Source of the DNA: Allobosea sp. ASV33
GTDB lineage: Bacteria; Pseudomonadota; Alphaproteobacteria; Rhizobiales; Beijerinckiaceae
DNA length: 39,345 bases
Direction of reading: 5' to 3'
Assembly: GCF_016428755.1 (NCBI RefSeq)
Contig: NZ_JAELTI010000046.1
Location: 1 to 39,345, forward strand
Of this stretch, positions 17,434 to 26,042 are shown piece after piece. A program made the position numbers and the translations under genes. The first letter of the stretch is position 1. Every line of letters begins with the position of its first letter. The notes under the pieces were generated by a model. That model worked only from the letters and a program-made list of their open reading frames with translations. It made no database searches and had not been told where the DNA came from.

Positions 17434-18492
17434 ATGGCGAAGGCTTGGATCCAGTGGTCGCGATGGTTCCTCGGTGCGGCGGCCGTTGGCGCCGGCCTGC
17501 TCTTCGCCTTCGTCGCGGTGCTCGATCCCTTCGGCATGCGCGTCCATGCCGGACAGGCGCCGCAGCCGATCATGGATATCAATCAGCGCTTCATGTATCC
17601 GCAACTCGTCCGTTCCGGGGGCTTCGACGCGGCAGTGATCGGTACCTCGACGATGCGGCTGCTCGATCCGGACGTTCTGTCGCGCGGTCTCGACGCCCGC
17701 TTCGTCAATCTTGCGATGAATGCGGCGACGCCCTGGGAGCAGACGCAGATGGCGCAGCTCTTCCGGGAGCATGTCCGCGCGCCGAAACGGCTGATCTGGG
17801 GCATCGACACGACCTGGTGCGACGCCGACGCGACGGACGAGGCCAAGCGCCTGACTCCGCGGCCGGTGCCGGCCTGGCTCTCCCGCGAGGTCGGCTGGAG
17901 CGACTGGCCGAAGCTGCTCAACCTGACCAATCTGGAGATCGCCGGCCGGCTCATGGCCTATCGGCTCGGCTGGTCGCGCGAGCGCATCCGCGGCGACGGC
18001 TACGAGGTCTTCACGCCTCCCGAGGCGACTTATGATCTCACCCGCGCACGCGGCCATATCTATGGCGGCCATGGCGGCGCGGTCGCGGATCTGGCGCCGC
18101 TGTCGCCGCCGGCAGCCATTGCCCCGGGCGAAAGCGCGGCCTGGCGCTTCCCGGCGCTATCATGGCTCGAGGAGAGCATCGCCGCTTTCCCGAAGACGAC
18201 GCAGGTGATGCTGGTGCTGCCGCCCGCGCATCTCGCAGCCTATCCGCGCGAGGGCTCGGCCGGCTGGCAGCGTTATGCCCGCTGCAAGGCGGAGATCGCG
18301 GCGCTGGGCCGCCGCCAGGGCGCGACTATCGTCGACTATGCCCATGCCTCGCCGATCACGTCGCAGGACGCCAATTACTGGGATCCGCTGCATTTCCGCT
18401 TGGCGATCGCGGCCCGCTTCGGCGAGGAACTCGTCCGGATCGGCAAGGGCGGTGCGCCGCAGGCCGACGGCGCGGCGGTGGTGATCCGCTGA
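17434..18492 (+). CDS. Membrane-anchored SGNH-hydrolase-like protein of unknown function
   Basis: The 352-residue protein has one N-terminal transmembrane segment (10-30) and a probable periplasmic domain. AVIGTSTMRLLDP (67-79) resembles the block I nucleophile region (S72), and YWDPLHFR carries a D317-x-x-H320 pair, as in SGNH/DltD/AlgJ-like esterases and acyltransferases. The glycine and asparagine blocks are not clear, so activity is uncertain. DltD/AlgJ relatives act on surface polymers together with an MBOAT partner, but no MBOAT gene is in the window. It is divergent from the transglycosylase gene across a 152-base gap. Confidence 0.7.
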   Translation: MAKAWIQWSRWFLGAAAVGAGLLFAFVAVLDPFGMRVHAGQAPQPIMDINQRFMYPQLVRSGGFDAAVIGTSTMRLLDPDVLSRGLDARFVNLAMNAATPWEQTQMAQLFREHVRAPKRLIWGIDTTWCDADATDEAKRLTPRPVPAWLSREVGWSDWPKLLNLTNLEIAGRLMAYRLGWSRERIRGDGYEVFTPPEATYDLTRARGHIYGGHGGAVADLAPLSPPAAIAPGESAAWRFPALSWLEESIAAFPKTTQVMLVLPPAHLAAYPREGSAGWQRYARCKAEIAALGRRQGATIVDYAHASPITSQDANYWDPLHFRLAIAARFGEELVRIGKGGAPQADGAAVVIR

Positions 18493-18606
18493 CCGAGACG
18501 GCCGATGGGCCGCAACTCCCCTGTGTAAATCTCGGATAGCCCAAGCGCCCGGATTGCGCGCCTGCCGCTCCGCCGGTCCAATGAGGGCACGCGGGGAGGC
18601 AGCCGA

Positions 18607-18858
18607 ATGGATATGCCGCAGCTCACGAATGCCGCTGTCGCAGCCGGCATTCCCACCGATCCAGCGATCATGGAGCCTGCTCGCCAGGATGCGGGCAGGG
18701 CAGGCTTGCCGCGAGCTGAGCATCCAGGGGCGCGGATGCCGGAAAGCCACCGGCCCGGATGGCGGCTGTTCCTCGCGGCTCAGGTGCCGATGGCGCTTCA
18801 GGTGGCCGCTTGGATCGGGGCGATCGGGATCGTGCTGGCCATCAAGAAATTCGGCTAG
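18607..18858 (+). CDS. Small hypothetical membrane protein
   Basis: The 83-residue protein has a variable hydrophilic N-terminal half and one C-terminal hydrophobic helix (about 54-79) ending IKKFG. A strong ribosome binding site (GGGGAGG) lies eight bases before the ATG at 18607, which is the main support for its being a gene. I recognise no family. Confidence 0.5.
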   Translation: MDMPQLTNAAVAAGIPTDPAIMEPARQDAGRAGLPRAEHPGARMPESHRPGWRLFLAAQVPMALQVAAWIGAIGIVLAIKKFG

Positions 18859-18913
18859 GCCGTCTGCTTCCAGCCGTCGCCAAGGCCTCCCCGCGAAGCC
18901 CTCGGCGACCCGC

Positions 18914-19132
18914 TCAGTGAGCGAGCGGCGACCGCCGGCAGAACTGGATGACGTTGGACGGCTTGGCGGTGCCTTGCGTTTTCGACAGCTCCGTCAGCAC
19001 GTTTTCGATGCCTTTTCGCAGCCTGTCGTCCTCCGCCGTCGTGCCGGAGAGACAGAAAAACGCGCTCAACAGATGGATGCTGCACTCGTCGAAATTCGAG
19101 GCCGTGCGCCCCTGCTTGCCTTTCGAAGACAT
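18914..19132 (-). CDS. Small hypothetical protein (72 aa)
   Basis: The product is soluble and helical, with three cysteines (ECSIHLLSAFFCLSG and QFCRR) and a C terminus SNVIQFCRRSPLAH. Codon use in this frame is GC-rich at third positions, and a GTGGGG sequence lies six bases before the ATG at 19132. The frame is open further upstream, but that part is arginine/proline-rich and not protein-like. Family unknown. Confidence 0.5.
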   Translation of the reverse strand: MSSKGKQGRTASNFDECSIHLLSAFFCLSGTTAEDDRLRKGIENVLTELSKTQGTAKPSNVIQFCRRSPLAH

Positions 19133-19370
19133 GATGACCCCACGCGATACAATTTGTTTCAATTCGGGTCGGCATCGGCATAGGAGCTGTTCGCGCAGCA
19201 ATTTCGCGGCCAGCCGGTATCTGTGCTGCGCGAGGGGGCCGCGGCGCGCGGCACGGGTCGCAGTTCCGGCGGCGCGGCTTTGAACCGATGGTTGCGCCGC
19301 AGCGACCACCTGTTGGACGCACAATCCAGGTTTTGGCCTTGCCCGCCGGTTCGCGCCGGCGGGCCTTTTG
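19133..19370 (+). ncRNA. Candidate small RNA ending in an orphan intrinsic terminator
   Basis: The plus strand between the 72-residue gene and the gene at 19476 holds no credible ORF, yet ends in a strong intrinsic terminator at 19341-19369. Such an orphan terminator suggests a non-coding transcript. The 5' end is unknown; the AT-richer stretch near 19143-19165 could hold a promoter, but I see no good -35/-10 pair. Several internal GC-rich inverted segments could fold. Alternatively this is a 5' leader attenuator of the 19476 gene. I rule out tmRNA, RNase P RNA and SRP RNA by lack of their signature sequences. Confidence 0.3.
19341..19369 (+). terminator. Orphan intrinsic terminator
   Basis: A perfect 9-bp stem (19341-19349 with 19356-19364) with a six-base loop is followed by CTTTT on the plus strand. 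No gene on that strand ends upstream within 480 bases. Confidence 0.75.
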
Positions 19371-19475
19371 CGTTCGGAGGAAGCGGCCGGTATGGGGGTA
19401 TGACCGGGTGGTGCATGCCGTGTTCTGCCGCGCTGCCTTCGACGAGATGCCTCCAGAACAGGACCGCAGCCGATC

Positions 19476-19682
19476 ATGCCGAAGCTCTGCAAGTTCACCT
19501 CGCCTGCCGACGGCAAGCCGCTTTACGTCAATCCCGAGCAGGTGGCGGTGGTCTACCAGTTCAAGGGCGAACCCCCGGACACGATCATCGCTTTTCGCAA
19601 GGATTTCCTCCTCGGCGTGAAGGAAAGCGTCGACGAGGTCGTAACGGCCCTGGAGCGGGCATCCTCGGACAAGGCCGGCTGA
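19476..19682 (+). CDS. Small FlbD-like protein
   Basis: The 68-residue protein reads as a compact beta-rich fold with a C-terminal helix: VNPEQVAVVYQF, DTIIAFRKDFLLGVKESVDEVVTAL. This order (NPE, TxI, VKES-VxEV) resembles FlbD-type proteins of flagellar operons, though no flagellar genes are nearby and FlbD itself is poorly understood. The upstream AGGA is 12 bases from the ATG, a weak site. It may be co-transcribed with the periplasmic protein gene 142 bases downstream. Confidence 0.6.
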   Translation: MPKLCKFTSPADGKPLYVNPEQVAVVYQFKGEPPDTIIAFRKDFLLGVKESVDEVVTALERASSDKAG

Positions 19683-19824
19683 CGCAGAGACAGGCCGCCG
19701 CCGGACTTTGCGAGCTGTTCGAAGACGGCGCGATGGTGATGAGCTGTGGCTGGCGCGGCTCTTGACCGGCTCTCGGATTGGGCCTCAAACCTTAGGGAAG
19801 GCGACCGGCGGAGTCGGAGGCACC

Positions 19825-20388
19825 ATGAGAAACGTAATCGCGGTTCTGGTCTGCACGCTAGCATTGGGCGCCGTTCCCGCCGGAGCAGCACAGGTCACGA
19901 GGCAAGGTACGACGGTCACCGTGCGCGGCCTGATCGGGTCCGGGGATGATCTCGCCTTCGAGCAGGCTGCTCCGCAAGGCAGCTACCGGACGGTGGTCCT
20001 GTCGAGCCCCGGCGCCGGGGAGGGCGGGCTTCCCGCCGCGATCGCGATGGCCCGCAGCATCAGGGCCGCCGGCGCATCGACGGTAGTGAACGCTTCCGGC
20101 AGCCTGTGCGGCAGCGCCTGTACCTTGCTCTTCGCCGCAGGTGCGCAGCGCTATTATGTCGGTGGCGAGCGGATCGCGGAGGGCGTCCGCGCCAAGGGGC
20201 AATCCGGCCTTGGCTTCCATCAGGCGCGCTCGCCGCGTGGAACCGCCCAGATGGCGTCCGTCTATTCGGAGATGGGCGCATCGGCCGGCGCGGACCTGTC
20301 GAGCCGCTCGCCTTTCGAGACGCTCTACTACATATCCGGCGCCACCGCGCTGTCGACCGGGATCGCGACGAGCCTGAAGCGCCCCTGA
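19825..20388 (+). CDS. Exported ClpP/crotonase-fold-like protein (COG3904-like)
   Basis: The 187-residue protein has a signal peptide (1-22) and resembles the predicted periplasmic family with a ClpP-like core. A strand (YRTVVLSSPGAGEGG) and helix are followed by SGSLCGSACTLLFAAGAQRY, where S97 between C95 and C99 occupies the nucleophile position. H132 in GLGFHQA sits where the family has its histidine. Whether the protein is proteolytic is unknown. The ATG at 19825 is supported by GGAGG four bases upstream. An intrinsic terminator follows 54 bases after the stop codon. Confidence 0.7.
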   Translation: MRNVIAVLVCTLALGAVPAGAAQVTRQGTTVTVRGLIGSGDDLAFEQAAPQGSYRTVVLSSPGAGEGGLPAAIAMARSIRAAGASTVVNASGSLCGSACTLLFAAGAQRYYVGGERIAEGVRAKGQSGLGFHQARSPRGTAQMASVYSEMGASAGADLSSRSPFETLYYISGATALSTGIATSLKRP

Positions 20389-20442
20389 GCAGATCCGCGG
20401 CCGGTTTTTCCGCGGGGTCGAGATCGGAGGGCAGTCTCCGCG

Positions 20443-20469
20443 AAAGTGGTCCTTCAGGGCCACTTTTTT
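20443..20469 (+). terminator. Intrinsic terminator after the ClpP-like gene
   Basis: A 10-bp stem (20443-20452 with 20457-20466, one G-T wobble) with a tetraloop runs into a six-base T-tract. Confidence 0.8.
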
Positions 20470-20592
20470 CGTAAGGGAAGAAAAGTGCAGCAAGCTGGGA
20501 ACAGCTTCCCCCAGATTACCCCCAAGCAGACCATGCGCGTTCGTGCGCTGTTCTGCGCGCTGGTGCGCGAATTTTGGGAATGTCCGGAAAAA

Positions 20593-20667
20593 TGGTGGGC
20601 GATACAGGGATCGAACCTGTGACCCCTCCCGTGTGAAGGGAGTGCTCTACCGCTGAGCTAATCGCCC
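20593..20667 (-). tRNA. tRNA-Val (anticodon CAC)
   Basis: On the minus strand the sequence folds as a complete cloverleaf. The 7-bp acceptor stem pairs GGGCGAT with ATCGCCC. The D-arm is TAGCTCAGCGGTAGAGCA, the anticodon stem CTCCC/GGGAG has loop TTCACAC, and the T-arm contains GGTTCGATCC. The CCA end is encoded. Anticodon CAC reads the valine codon GUG. Discriminator base is A. The gene ends at gph's 3' side, 28 bases from its stop codon. Confidence 0.97.
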
Positions 20668-20695
20668 GGACCCGGCCTCTCCTAGTCGGCGCGCC

Positions 20696-21394
20696 TCATG
20701 CCGTCAAGGATGTGCGGGGAGGAGATTTGAACACGCGGTCGATCGCGCCGACGAGCTCGTCGAAATGCTGGATGACCAGATCCGGCTCCAGCGTCTCGAT
20801 CGGCACGTCGGTATAGCCGAAGGGCACGCAGATCGACGGGATGCCGGCGGCCCGCGCCGTCGCGATATCCGTGCGGGAATCGCCGATCATCACCGCGCGC
20901 GCCGGATCGGCCTTGGCGGCGGCGATCGTCAGGGTGAGATGGCGCGGGTCCGGCTTGAAATAGGGAAAGCTGTCGCGCCCGGCGACCGCGGCGAAGCGGC
21001 TGGAGATACCGAAATGATCGAGCATCAGCTTCGTGTGCCGGACCGGCTTGTTGGTGCAGACCGCGAGCGCATAGCCTTGACCCGCCAACGCGTCGAGCGC
21101 GCCGAGCACCCCGTCGAAGAGATGGCTGCTCCCGGCCGTGTCCTGCGCGTAGATTTCCATGAATTCCTCGAAGAGCCGCTCCAACGTCGCCGGATCGAGA
21201 GGCTGGCCGGAGACCTTGAAGCCGCGCTCGATCAGGACGCGCACGCCCGCGCCGACGAGTTCGCGGGCCCGCTCCAGCGGCAGGGCGGCAAGCCCCTCGC
21301 GCACCAGGATCAGGTTGAGGACCCGCATGATGTCCGGCGCTGTCTCGGCGAGCGTTCCGTCGAGATCGAAGACGACGATGGGGGGCAGACTCAT
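20696..21394 (-). CDS. gph: Phosphoglycolate phosphatase-like HAD hydrolase
   Basis: The 232-residue cytosolic HAD-superfamily phosphatase has motif I D10-x-D12 (VVFDLDGTLAET), a helical cap (about 17-85), motif II (AVCTNKP), motif III lysine (YFKPDPRH) and motif IV (MIGDSRTD). This subgroup removes phosphate from 2-phosphoglycolate formed in oxygenase side reactions or DNA repair. The frame is open far upstream, but the ATG at 21394 gives the standard length and follows GAAGG. It lies near rpiA, as in other alphaproteobacteria, but on the opposite strand. Confidence 0.9.
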   Translation of the reverse strand: MSLPPIVVFDLDGTLAETAPDIMRVLNLILVREGLAALPLERARELVGAGVRVLIERGFKVSGQPLDPATLERLFEEFMEIYAQDTAGSSHLFDGVLGALDALAGQGYALAVCTNKPVRHTKLMLDHFGISSRFAAVAGRDSFPYFKPDPRHLTLTIAAAKADPARAVMIGDSRTDIATARAAGIPSICVPFGYTDVPIETLEPDLVIQHFDELVGAIDRVFKSPPRTSLTA

Positions 21395-21550
21395 GGTCGG
21401 AACCTTCGGGGTGATTCGGTCGGGCGAGATTCGGTTAGAAGTCTTCATCGCAGGGCTGGCAAGTCCCGCCGGGTCATCTCCCCAAATTTGCCGCGCGGAA
21501 TGGTATCGTAGGGCCGATTCGTCGCGCGGCCGGCGGCAGGGAAGATTGTC

Positions 21551-21937
21551 ATGCGGAAAACACTGGAAAAGCGGGCGGGAATCGTGGGGGCCCTGCTGGG
21601 GGCGGGATGTGCGCTCCTCAGTGCGGCGCCGGCCCTGGCCGGGCCGTTCGAGTTCGCGCCGGCGCCGCAGAATGATCTCAATCGCGTGTACCGCATCGAC
21701 AAGGCGACGGGCGAGGTCGGCGCCTGCCAGTTCCAGTTGAAGGAGGGCGGCGTCGGCCTGACCGTCTGCTTCCCCTCGGGCGAGGGGGCTGGTCCCCAGG
21801 CGCCGAGCGATTACGGCCTGATGCCGTCCCGTCATGAGAAGGAAGGCGGCATCTTCCGCGTCAACATCCGCACCGGCGAAATGAGCATCTGCTACGTCTT
21901 CGACGACAAGACGGTGTGCACGCCCCAGACGAAATGA
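21551..21937 (+). CDS. Small exported protein with an internal cysteine-containing duplication
   Basis: The 128-residue protein has a signal peptide (about 1-30, APALA-GP). The mature part contains two copies of one motif: [16 protein letters not shown]...LTVC (46-73) and [23 protein letters not shown] (101-123). Each copy has two cysteines (C59/C73, C114/C123), suggesting a disulfide per repeat in the periplasm. GGGAAG precedes the start codon. Function unknown; the repeat resembles a beta-hairpin of a propeller blade. It precedes rpiA on the same strand by 112 bases. Confidence 0.7.
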   Translation: MRKTLEKRAGIVGALLGAGCALLSAAPALAGPFEFAPAPQNDLNRVYRIDKATGEVGACQFQLKEGGVGLTVCFPSGEGAGPQAPSDYGLMPSRHEKEGGIFRVNIRTGEMSICYVFDDKTVCTPQTK

Positions 21938-22049
21938 CGCGCTCGGCCGTTCGCGCGCTGGACTCGACCGCTCGGCCGGGGCAGGAGAGCGCCGTTGTCG
22001 TCCGGCCCGGACGGCGGGCGTTTTCCATAACCTGAGCCGGACGAGAGCC

Positions 22050-22751
22050 ATGAATGCCGACGACCTGAAGAAGCAGGCTGCCGCCCGCGCGCTGGAGCTC
22101 GTGCGGCCCGGCATGCGGCTCGGCCTCGGCACCGGCTCGACGGCGAAGCATTTCGTCGACCTGCTCGGCGTGAAGGTCGCCGCCGGTTTCGAGGTTCTCT
22201 GCGTCTCCACCTCCGAGGCGACGCAGGCCCAGGCGGTTTCGCTGGGCATTCGGATGTCGACGCTCGACGAGACGCCGGAACTCGATCTCACCGTCGACGG
22301 CGCGGACGAGGTCGATCCGCAACTGCGCCTGATCAAGGGCGGTGGCGCGGCGCTGCTGCGCGAGAAGATCGTCGCGGCGGCCTCCGCCCGCATGATCGTG
22401 ATCGCCGATGACGGCAAGCTGGTACAGACGCTGGGCCGCTTTCCGCTGCCGATCGAAGTCGTACCCTTCGGACTCGAGGCGACGCGCCGGGCCGTGGCCG
22501 CGGCGATCGCGTCCTCCGGCGCGGCCGGCAAGCTCGTGCTGCGCCAGCGGGCGGACGGCACGACGCTCGTCACCGATGGCGGCCATTACATCCTCGACGC
22601 CCATCTCGGCACGATCGAGCGGCCCGAATTGCTGGCGCAGGCGCTGAACATCGTGCCCGGCGTCGTCGAGCACGGCCTGTTCATCGGACTGGCCTCCGGC
22701 GCGATCCTGGCCGGAGCCGGCGGGCTCAAGCTGCTCGGCCGGATCGAATGA
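22050..22751 (+). CDS. rpiA: Ribose-5-phosphate isomerase A
   Basis: This cytosolic enzyme interconverts ribose 5-phosphate and ribulose 5-phosphate in the pentose phosphate pathway. The 233-residue protein has the phosphate loop [11 protein letters not shown] (25-35), the catalytic DGADEVD with D83 and D86, K96 in [11 protein letters not shown], and the active-site E105. Length and motifs match the RpiA family throughout. The next gene, a DUF2059 protein, follows on the same strand after 113 bases. Confidence 0.96.
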   Translation: MNADDLKKQAAARALELVRPGMRLGLGTGSTAKHFVDLLGVKVAAGFEVLCVSTSEATQAQAVSLGIRMSTLDETPELDLTVDGADEVDPQLRLIKGGGAALLREKIVAAASARMIVIADDGKLVQTLGRFPLPIEVVPFGLEATRRAVAAAIASSGAAGKLVLRQRADGTTLVTDGGHYILDAHLGTIERPELLAQALNIVPGVVEHGLFIGLASGAILAGAGGLKLLGRIE

Positions 22752-22864
22752 TTCCATTCCGGCGCAAGACACGCTAAGGAACGCGCCACAATGACCGATC
22801 CGTCATGGTCGCGGGCGCAATCGCGCGCCCCGGTGACGGTTCGCTGATAAAGGGGTTTCAACGC

Positions 22865-23362
22865 ATGATCCGTCGTTCTCTCGTTCGGGCCGCCTTCGGT
22901 CTGGCGCTGCTCTGCGCAGCCCCGGCTTTCGCCCAGGCGCCGGCATTGGCGCCGAGCCACGTCCAGGCCGCGCGCGAGGTCATGGAGCTAAGCGGCGTCA
23001 CCCAGGGCTTCTCGAACATCTACAACGAGTTCGAGCGCAACGTGCAGGGCATGCTGGCGACGCGGCCTGAGATGAAGAAGGACGCCGATGCGGTCATCGC
23101 GGCCCTGAAGCCGGAAGTCGACAAGCGCGCCGAGGACATGGCCAAGACCGCGTCGGAGGTCTTCGCCCGCAAGATGACCGAGGCGGACCTCAAGGAGGTC
23201 GCCGCCTTCTTCAAGTCGCCTGTCGGCCAGCGCTACAGCACGCTGCGGCGCGAGGCGATGGACGATATCGTGAACCTCCTGGCGCCCTGGACCGTCCAGA
23301 CCAGCCAGTACATGTTCGACCGCTTCTCGCAGGAAATGAGCAAGCGCGGCCATACCCTCTGA
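22865..23362 (+). CDS. DUF2059 exported protein
   Basis: The 165-residue protein has a signal peptide (1-23, AFA-QAP) and an all-helical DUF2059 domain: VMELSGVTQGFSNIYNEF, RKMTEADLKEVAAFFKSPVGQRY, then a C-terminal helix. The family is common in proteobacterial periplasms with no assigned function. The start at 22865 begins the signal peptide; the frame extends slightly upstream. In relatives, from memory, rpiA, this gene and glutathione reductase are adjacent; here gor is 4.7 kb further on. A strong terminator follows. Confidence 0.88.
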   Translation: MIRRSLVRAAFGLALLCAAPAFAQAPALAPSHVQAAREVMELSGVTQGFSNIYNEFERNVQGMLATRPEMKKDADAVIAALKPEVDKRAEDMAKTASEVFARKMTEADLKEVAAFFKSPVGQRYSTLRREAMDDIVNLLAPWTVQTSQYMFDRFSQEMSKRGHTL

Positions 23363-23393
23363 GCCGAGGCGCCGTCCGCGATCTCGATATCGG

Positions 23394-23423
23394 AAGGCCG
23401 GCGAGCGTTCGCCGGCCTTTTTT
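23394..23423 (+). terminator. Strong intrinsic terminator after the DUF2059 gene
   Basis: An 11-bp perfect stem (23394-23404 with 23409-23419) with a tetraloop and a six-base T-tract, 31 bases after the stop codon. Confidence 0.9.
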
Positions 23424-23504
23424 GTTGCGGCATCTCGGCTGGCCTCGGATCGAAGCGCGCTCTATGGCGGTGATGGTTGAACCGCGAAGCCCGGAGCCGG
23501 CAGC

Positions 23505-24548
23505 ATGACCCGCGATCTCGTCCTCGTGACCGGAGGCTCCGGCTTCCTGGCGGGGCATTGCATCCTCGCCTTGCTTCAGGCCGGCTACGATGTCCGCATC
23601 ACGCTGCGGTCACCGGCGCGCGAGGCGGCGCTTCGCGAAGCGCTGCGGACAGCTGGACTGGATGCCGGCGATCGGTTGCAGGTCGCTGTCGCCGACCTGA
23701 TGCGTGACGAGGGCTGGGACGAGGCCGCCTCCGGCTGCAGCTATGTCCTGCATGTCGCATCGCCGCTCGCAGCCGCTGCCCCGAAGGATGAGGACGAACT
23801 GATCCGGCCGGCGCGCGAAGGCACGCTGCGCGTGCTGCGCGCCGCGCATCGGGCCGGGGTGAAGCGCGTCGTCCTGACCTCCTCCTTCGCCGCTATCGGC
23901 TATGGCCGGACGGTGAAGCGTCCCTATGACGAGCGCGACTGGACGAACGCATCCGCGCCGGGTCTTGCCGCCTATCCGAAGTCGAAGACGCTGGCCGAGC
24001 GCGCCGCCTGGGATTTCGTCGATGGCGAAGGGCAGGGGCTGGAATTGGCGGTCGTCAATCCCGTAGGCATCTTCGGGCCATTGCTGCGGCCGGACCTCTC
24101 GGCCTCGATCCTGCTCGTCAAGACCATGCTGGAGGGCCGGCTCTGGGCGGTGCCGCGCCTGATGTTCGGCGTCGTCGACGTCCGCGATGTCGCCGACCTG
24201 CACCTGCGCGCCATGACCGATGCCGCCGCCGCCGGCGAGCGTTTCCTGGCGACCGCCGGCGATTTCATGACGATGCAGGCGATCGCCCAGGCGTTGAAGG
24301 ACGGTCTCGGCGCGCATGCGGAGCGGGTCTCGACGCGCGTGCTGCCGGATTGGCTGGTGCGCTTCGCCGCCCGCTTCAGCGCCGCGGCCCGTCAGGCGGC
24401 GACGCCGGAGCTCGGCCGCAGTAAGACCGCGACGAGCGCCAAGGCGCAGGCCATGCTCGGCTGGCAGCCGCGCCCGGCGAAGGAGGCTCTCGTCGCCACG
24501 GGCGAGAGCCTCATCCGGCTCGGTCTGGTCAGTCCTCGGCAGCCTTGA
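23505..24548 (+). CDS. NAD-dependent epimerase/dehydratase, dihydroflavonol-4-reductase-like
   Basis: The 347-residue extended short-chain dehydrogenase has an N-terminal Rossmann loop ([11 protein letters not shown], 8-18), a serine pair (LTSSFAA, S126/S127) and the catalytic Y157-x3-K161 (AAYPKSK). The arrangement [23 protein letters not shown] and [10 protein letters not shown] is typical of the dihydroflavonol/aldehyde reductase group, which reduces carbonyls with NADPH. The bacterial substrate is unknown. Its 3' end overlaps that of tctA on the other strand by 20 bases. Confidence 0.87.
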   Translation: MTRDLVLVTGGSGFLAGHCILALLQAGYDVRITLRSPAREAALREALRTAGLDAGDRLQVAVADLMRDEGWDEAASGCSYVLHVASPLAAAAPKDEDELIRPAREGTLRVLRAAHRAGVKRVVLTSSFAAIGYGRTVKRPYDERDWTNASAPGLAAYPKSKTLAERAAWDFVDGEGQGLELAVVNPVGIFGPLLRPDLSASILLVKTMLEGRLWAVPRLMFGVVDVRDVADLHLRAMTDAAAAGERFLATAGDFMTMQAIAQALKDGLGAHAERVSTRVLPDWLVRFAARFSAAARQAATPELGRSKTATSAKAQAMLGWQPRPAKEALVATGESLIRLGLVSPRQP

Positions 24549-26028
24549 ACTGGTTCAGCCCCTTCATCACGAAGGGCGCCACCAGCGCGATGAAGGCGAT
24601 GCCGAGCAACGTCGCCGAGATCGGGTTCTCCAGCAGGATCATTGGATCTCCCAGGCTGATCTGCAGGGCGCGGCGCAATTGCTGTTCCGCCATCGGCCCG
24701 AGGATCAGGCCGACCACCATCGGCGCCACGGGATAGTCGTAGCGGCGCATCAGGTAGCCGAGGAAGCCGAAGGCGAAGAGCATGGCGAGCTCGGCCGGCG
24801 AGCCGTTGACGGCAAGCGTGCCCATCGTCGCGAAGACGAGGATGCCGGCATAGAGCCAGGGCTGCGGGATCGCCAGCAGCCGGACCCAGAGCCCGATCAG
24901 CGGCAGGTTCAGGATCACCAGCATGACGTTGGCGATGAACAGCGAGGCGATCAGGCCCCAGACCAGATCCGGCTTCTCGGCGAAGAGCAGCGGGCCGGGG
25001 TTCAGCCCGTATTGCTGGAAGCCGGCGAGCATGATTGCGGCCGTCGCCGAAGTCGGCAAGCCGAGCGTCAGCAGCGGCACCAGCGTGCCGGCGGCCGAAG
25101 CGTTGTTGGCGGCCTCGGGCCCGGCGACGCCCTCGATCGCGCCCTTGCCGAACTCGTCCGGGTATTTGCAGAGCTTGCGCTCGGTCGAATAGCTGAGGAA
25201 GGTCGGCACCTCGGCCCCGCCGGCCGGCAGGGCGCCGATCGGGAAGCCGAAGGCGGTGCCGCGCAGCCAGGGCGCCCAGGAGCGCTTCCAGTCCTCCTTG
25301 GTCATCCACAGCGAGCCCTTGATCGGGATGATCTCCTCGGGATCGCGGAAACGCTTGGAGGCGACGTAGAAGGCTTCACCGACGGCGAAGAGGCCGACCG
25401 CGAGCGTCGTGACCTCGACGCCGTTGAGCAGCTCCGGCACGCCGAAGGTCAGGCGGGCCTGGCCGGTCAGCTTGTCGATGCCGATCAGGCCGAGCGCGAT
25501 GCCGAGGAACAGGCTGGTCAGGCCGCGCAGCGGCGAGTCGCCGAAGGTCGCGGAGACCGTGACGAAGGCGACGATCATCAGCGCGAAATAATCCCACGGG
25601 CCGAACTTCACCGCGAGCTCGACCAGAACGGGCGCGAGGAAGGCAAGCCCGATCGTCGCGATCAGGCCGGCGACGAAGGAGCCGATCGCCGAGGTGGCGA
25701 GCGCCGGGCCGCCGCGGCCGGCCTTGGCCATCTTCGAGCCTTCGAGCGCTGTGGCGAGCGAGGCGCTTTCGCCGGGTGCATTCAGCAGGATCGCCGTGGT
25801 CGAGCCGCCATACATGCCGCCATAGTAGATGCCGGCGAACATGATCAACGATCCCGCCGGATCGAGCTTGAAGGTCACCGGCAGCAGCAGCGCGACGGTG
25901 AGCGCCGGGCCGATGCCGGGCAGCACGCCGACAGCGGTCCCGAGGAACACGCCGATCAGACAGAAGACCATCTTGGAGGGTTCGAGCGCGACGCTGAAAC
26001 CGTGAAGCAGGGAGAGCAGGGTATCCAT
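24529..26028 (-). CDS. tctA: Tripartite tricarboxylate transporter, large permease TctA
   Basis: The 499-residue inner-membrane protein has about 11-12 helices and the TctA signatures [20 protein letters not shown] (near 40), [19 protein letters not shown] (67-85) and [15 protein letters not shown]. It forms the channel of a secondary carboxylate importer driven by the ion gradient and fed by TctC. It is the last gene of tctCBA, 14 bases after tctB. The substrate could be citrate, tartrate, aromatic acids or other carboxylates; it is not predictable here. Confidence 0.95.
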   Translation of the reverse strand: MDTLLSLLHGFSVALEPSKMVFCLIGVFLGTAVGVLPGIGPALTVALLLPVTFKLDPAGSLIMFAGIYYGGMYGGSTTAILLNAPGESASLATALEGSKMAKAGRGGPALATSAIGSFVAGLIATIGLAFLAPVLVELAVKFGPWDYFALMIVAFVTVSATFGDSPLRGLTSLFLGIALGLIGIDKLTGQARLTFGVPELLNGVEVTTLAVGLFAVGEAFYVASKRFRDPEEIIPIKGSLWMTKEDWKRSWAPWLRGTAFGFPIGALPAGGAEVPTFLSYSTERKLCKYPDEFGKGAIEGVAGPEAANNASAAGTLVPLLTLGLPTSATAAIMLAGFQQYGLNPGPLLFAEKPDLVWGLIASLFIANVMLVILNLPLIGLWVRLLAIPQPWLYAGILVFATMGTLAVNGSPAELAMLFAFGFLGYLMRRYDYPVAPMVVGLILGPMAEQQLRRALQISLGDPMILLENPISATLLGIAFIALVAPFVMKGLNQFKAAED

Positions 26029-26042
26029 GATCGGGCTCTCCT

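Noticed and set aside
21999..22013. 6-bp inverted repeat before rpiA, possible terminator
   Set aside because: The T-run is eight bases away from the stem and the loop is only three bases, so termination is not supported.
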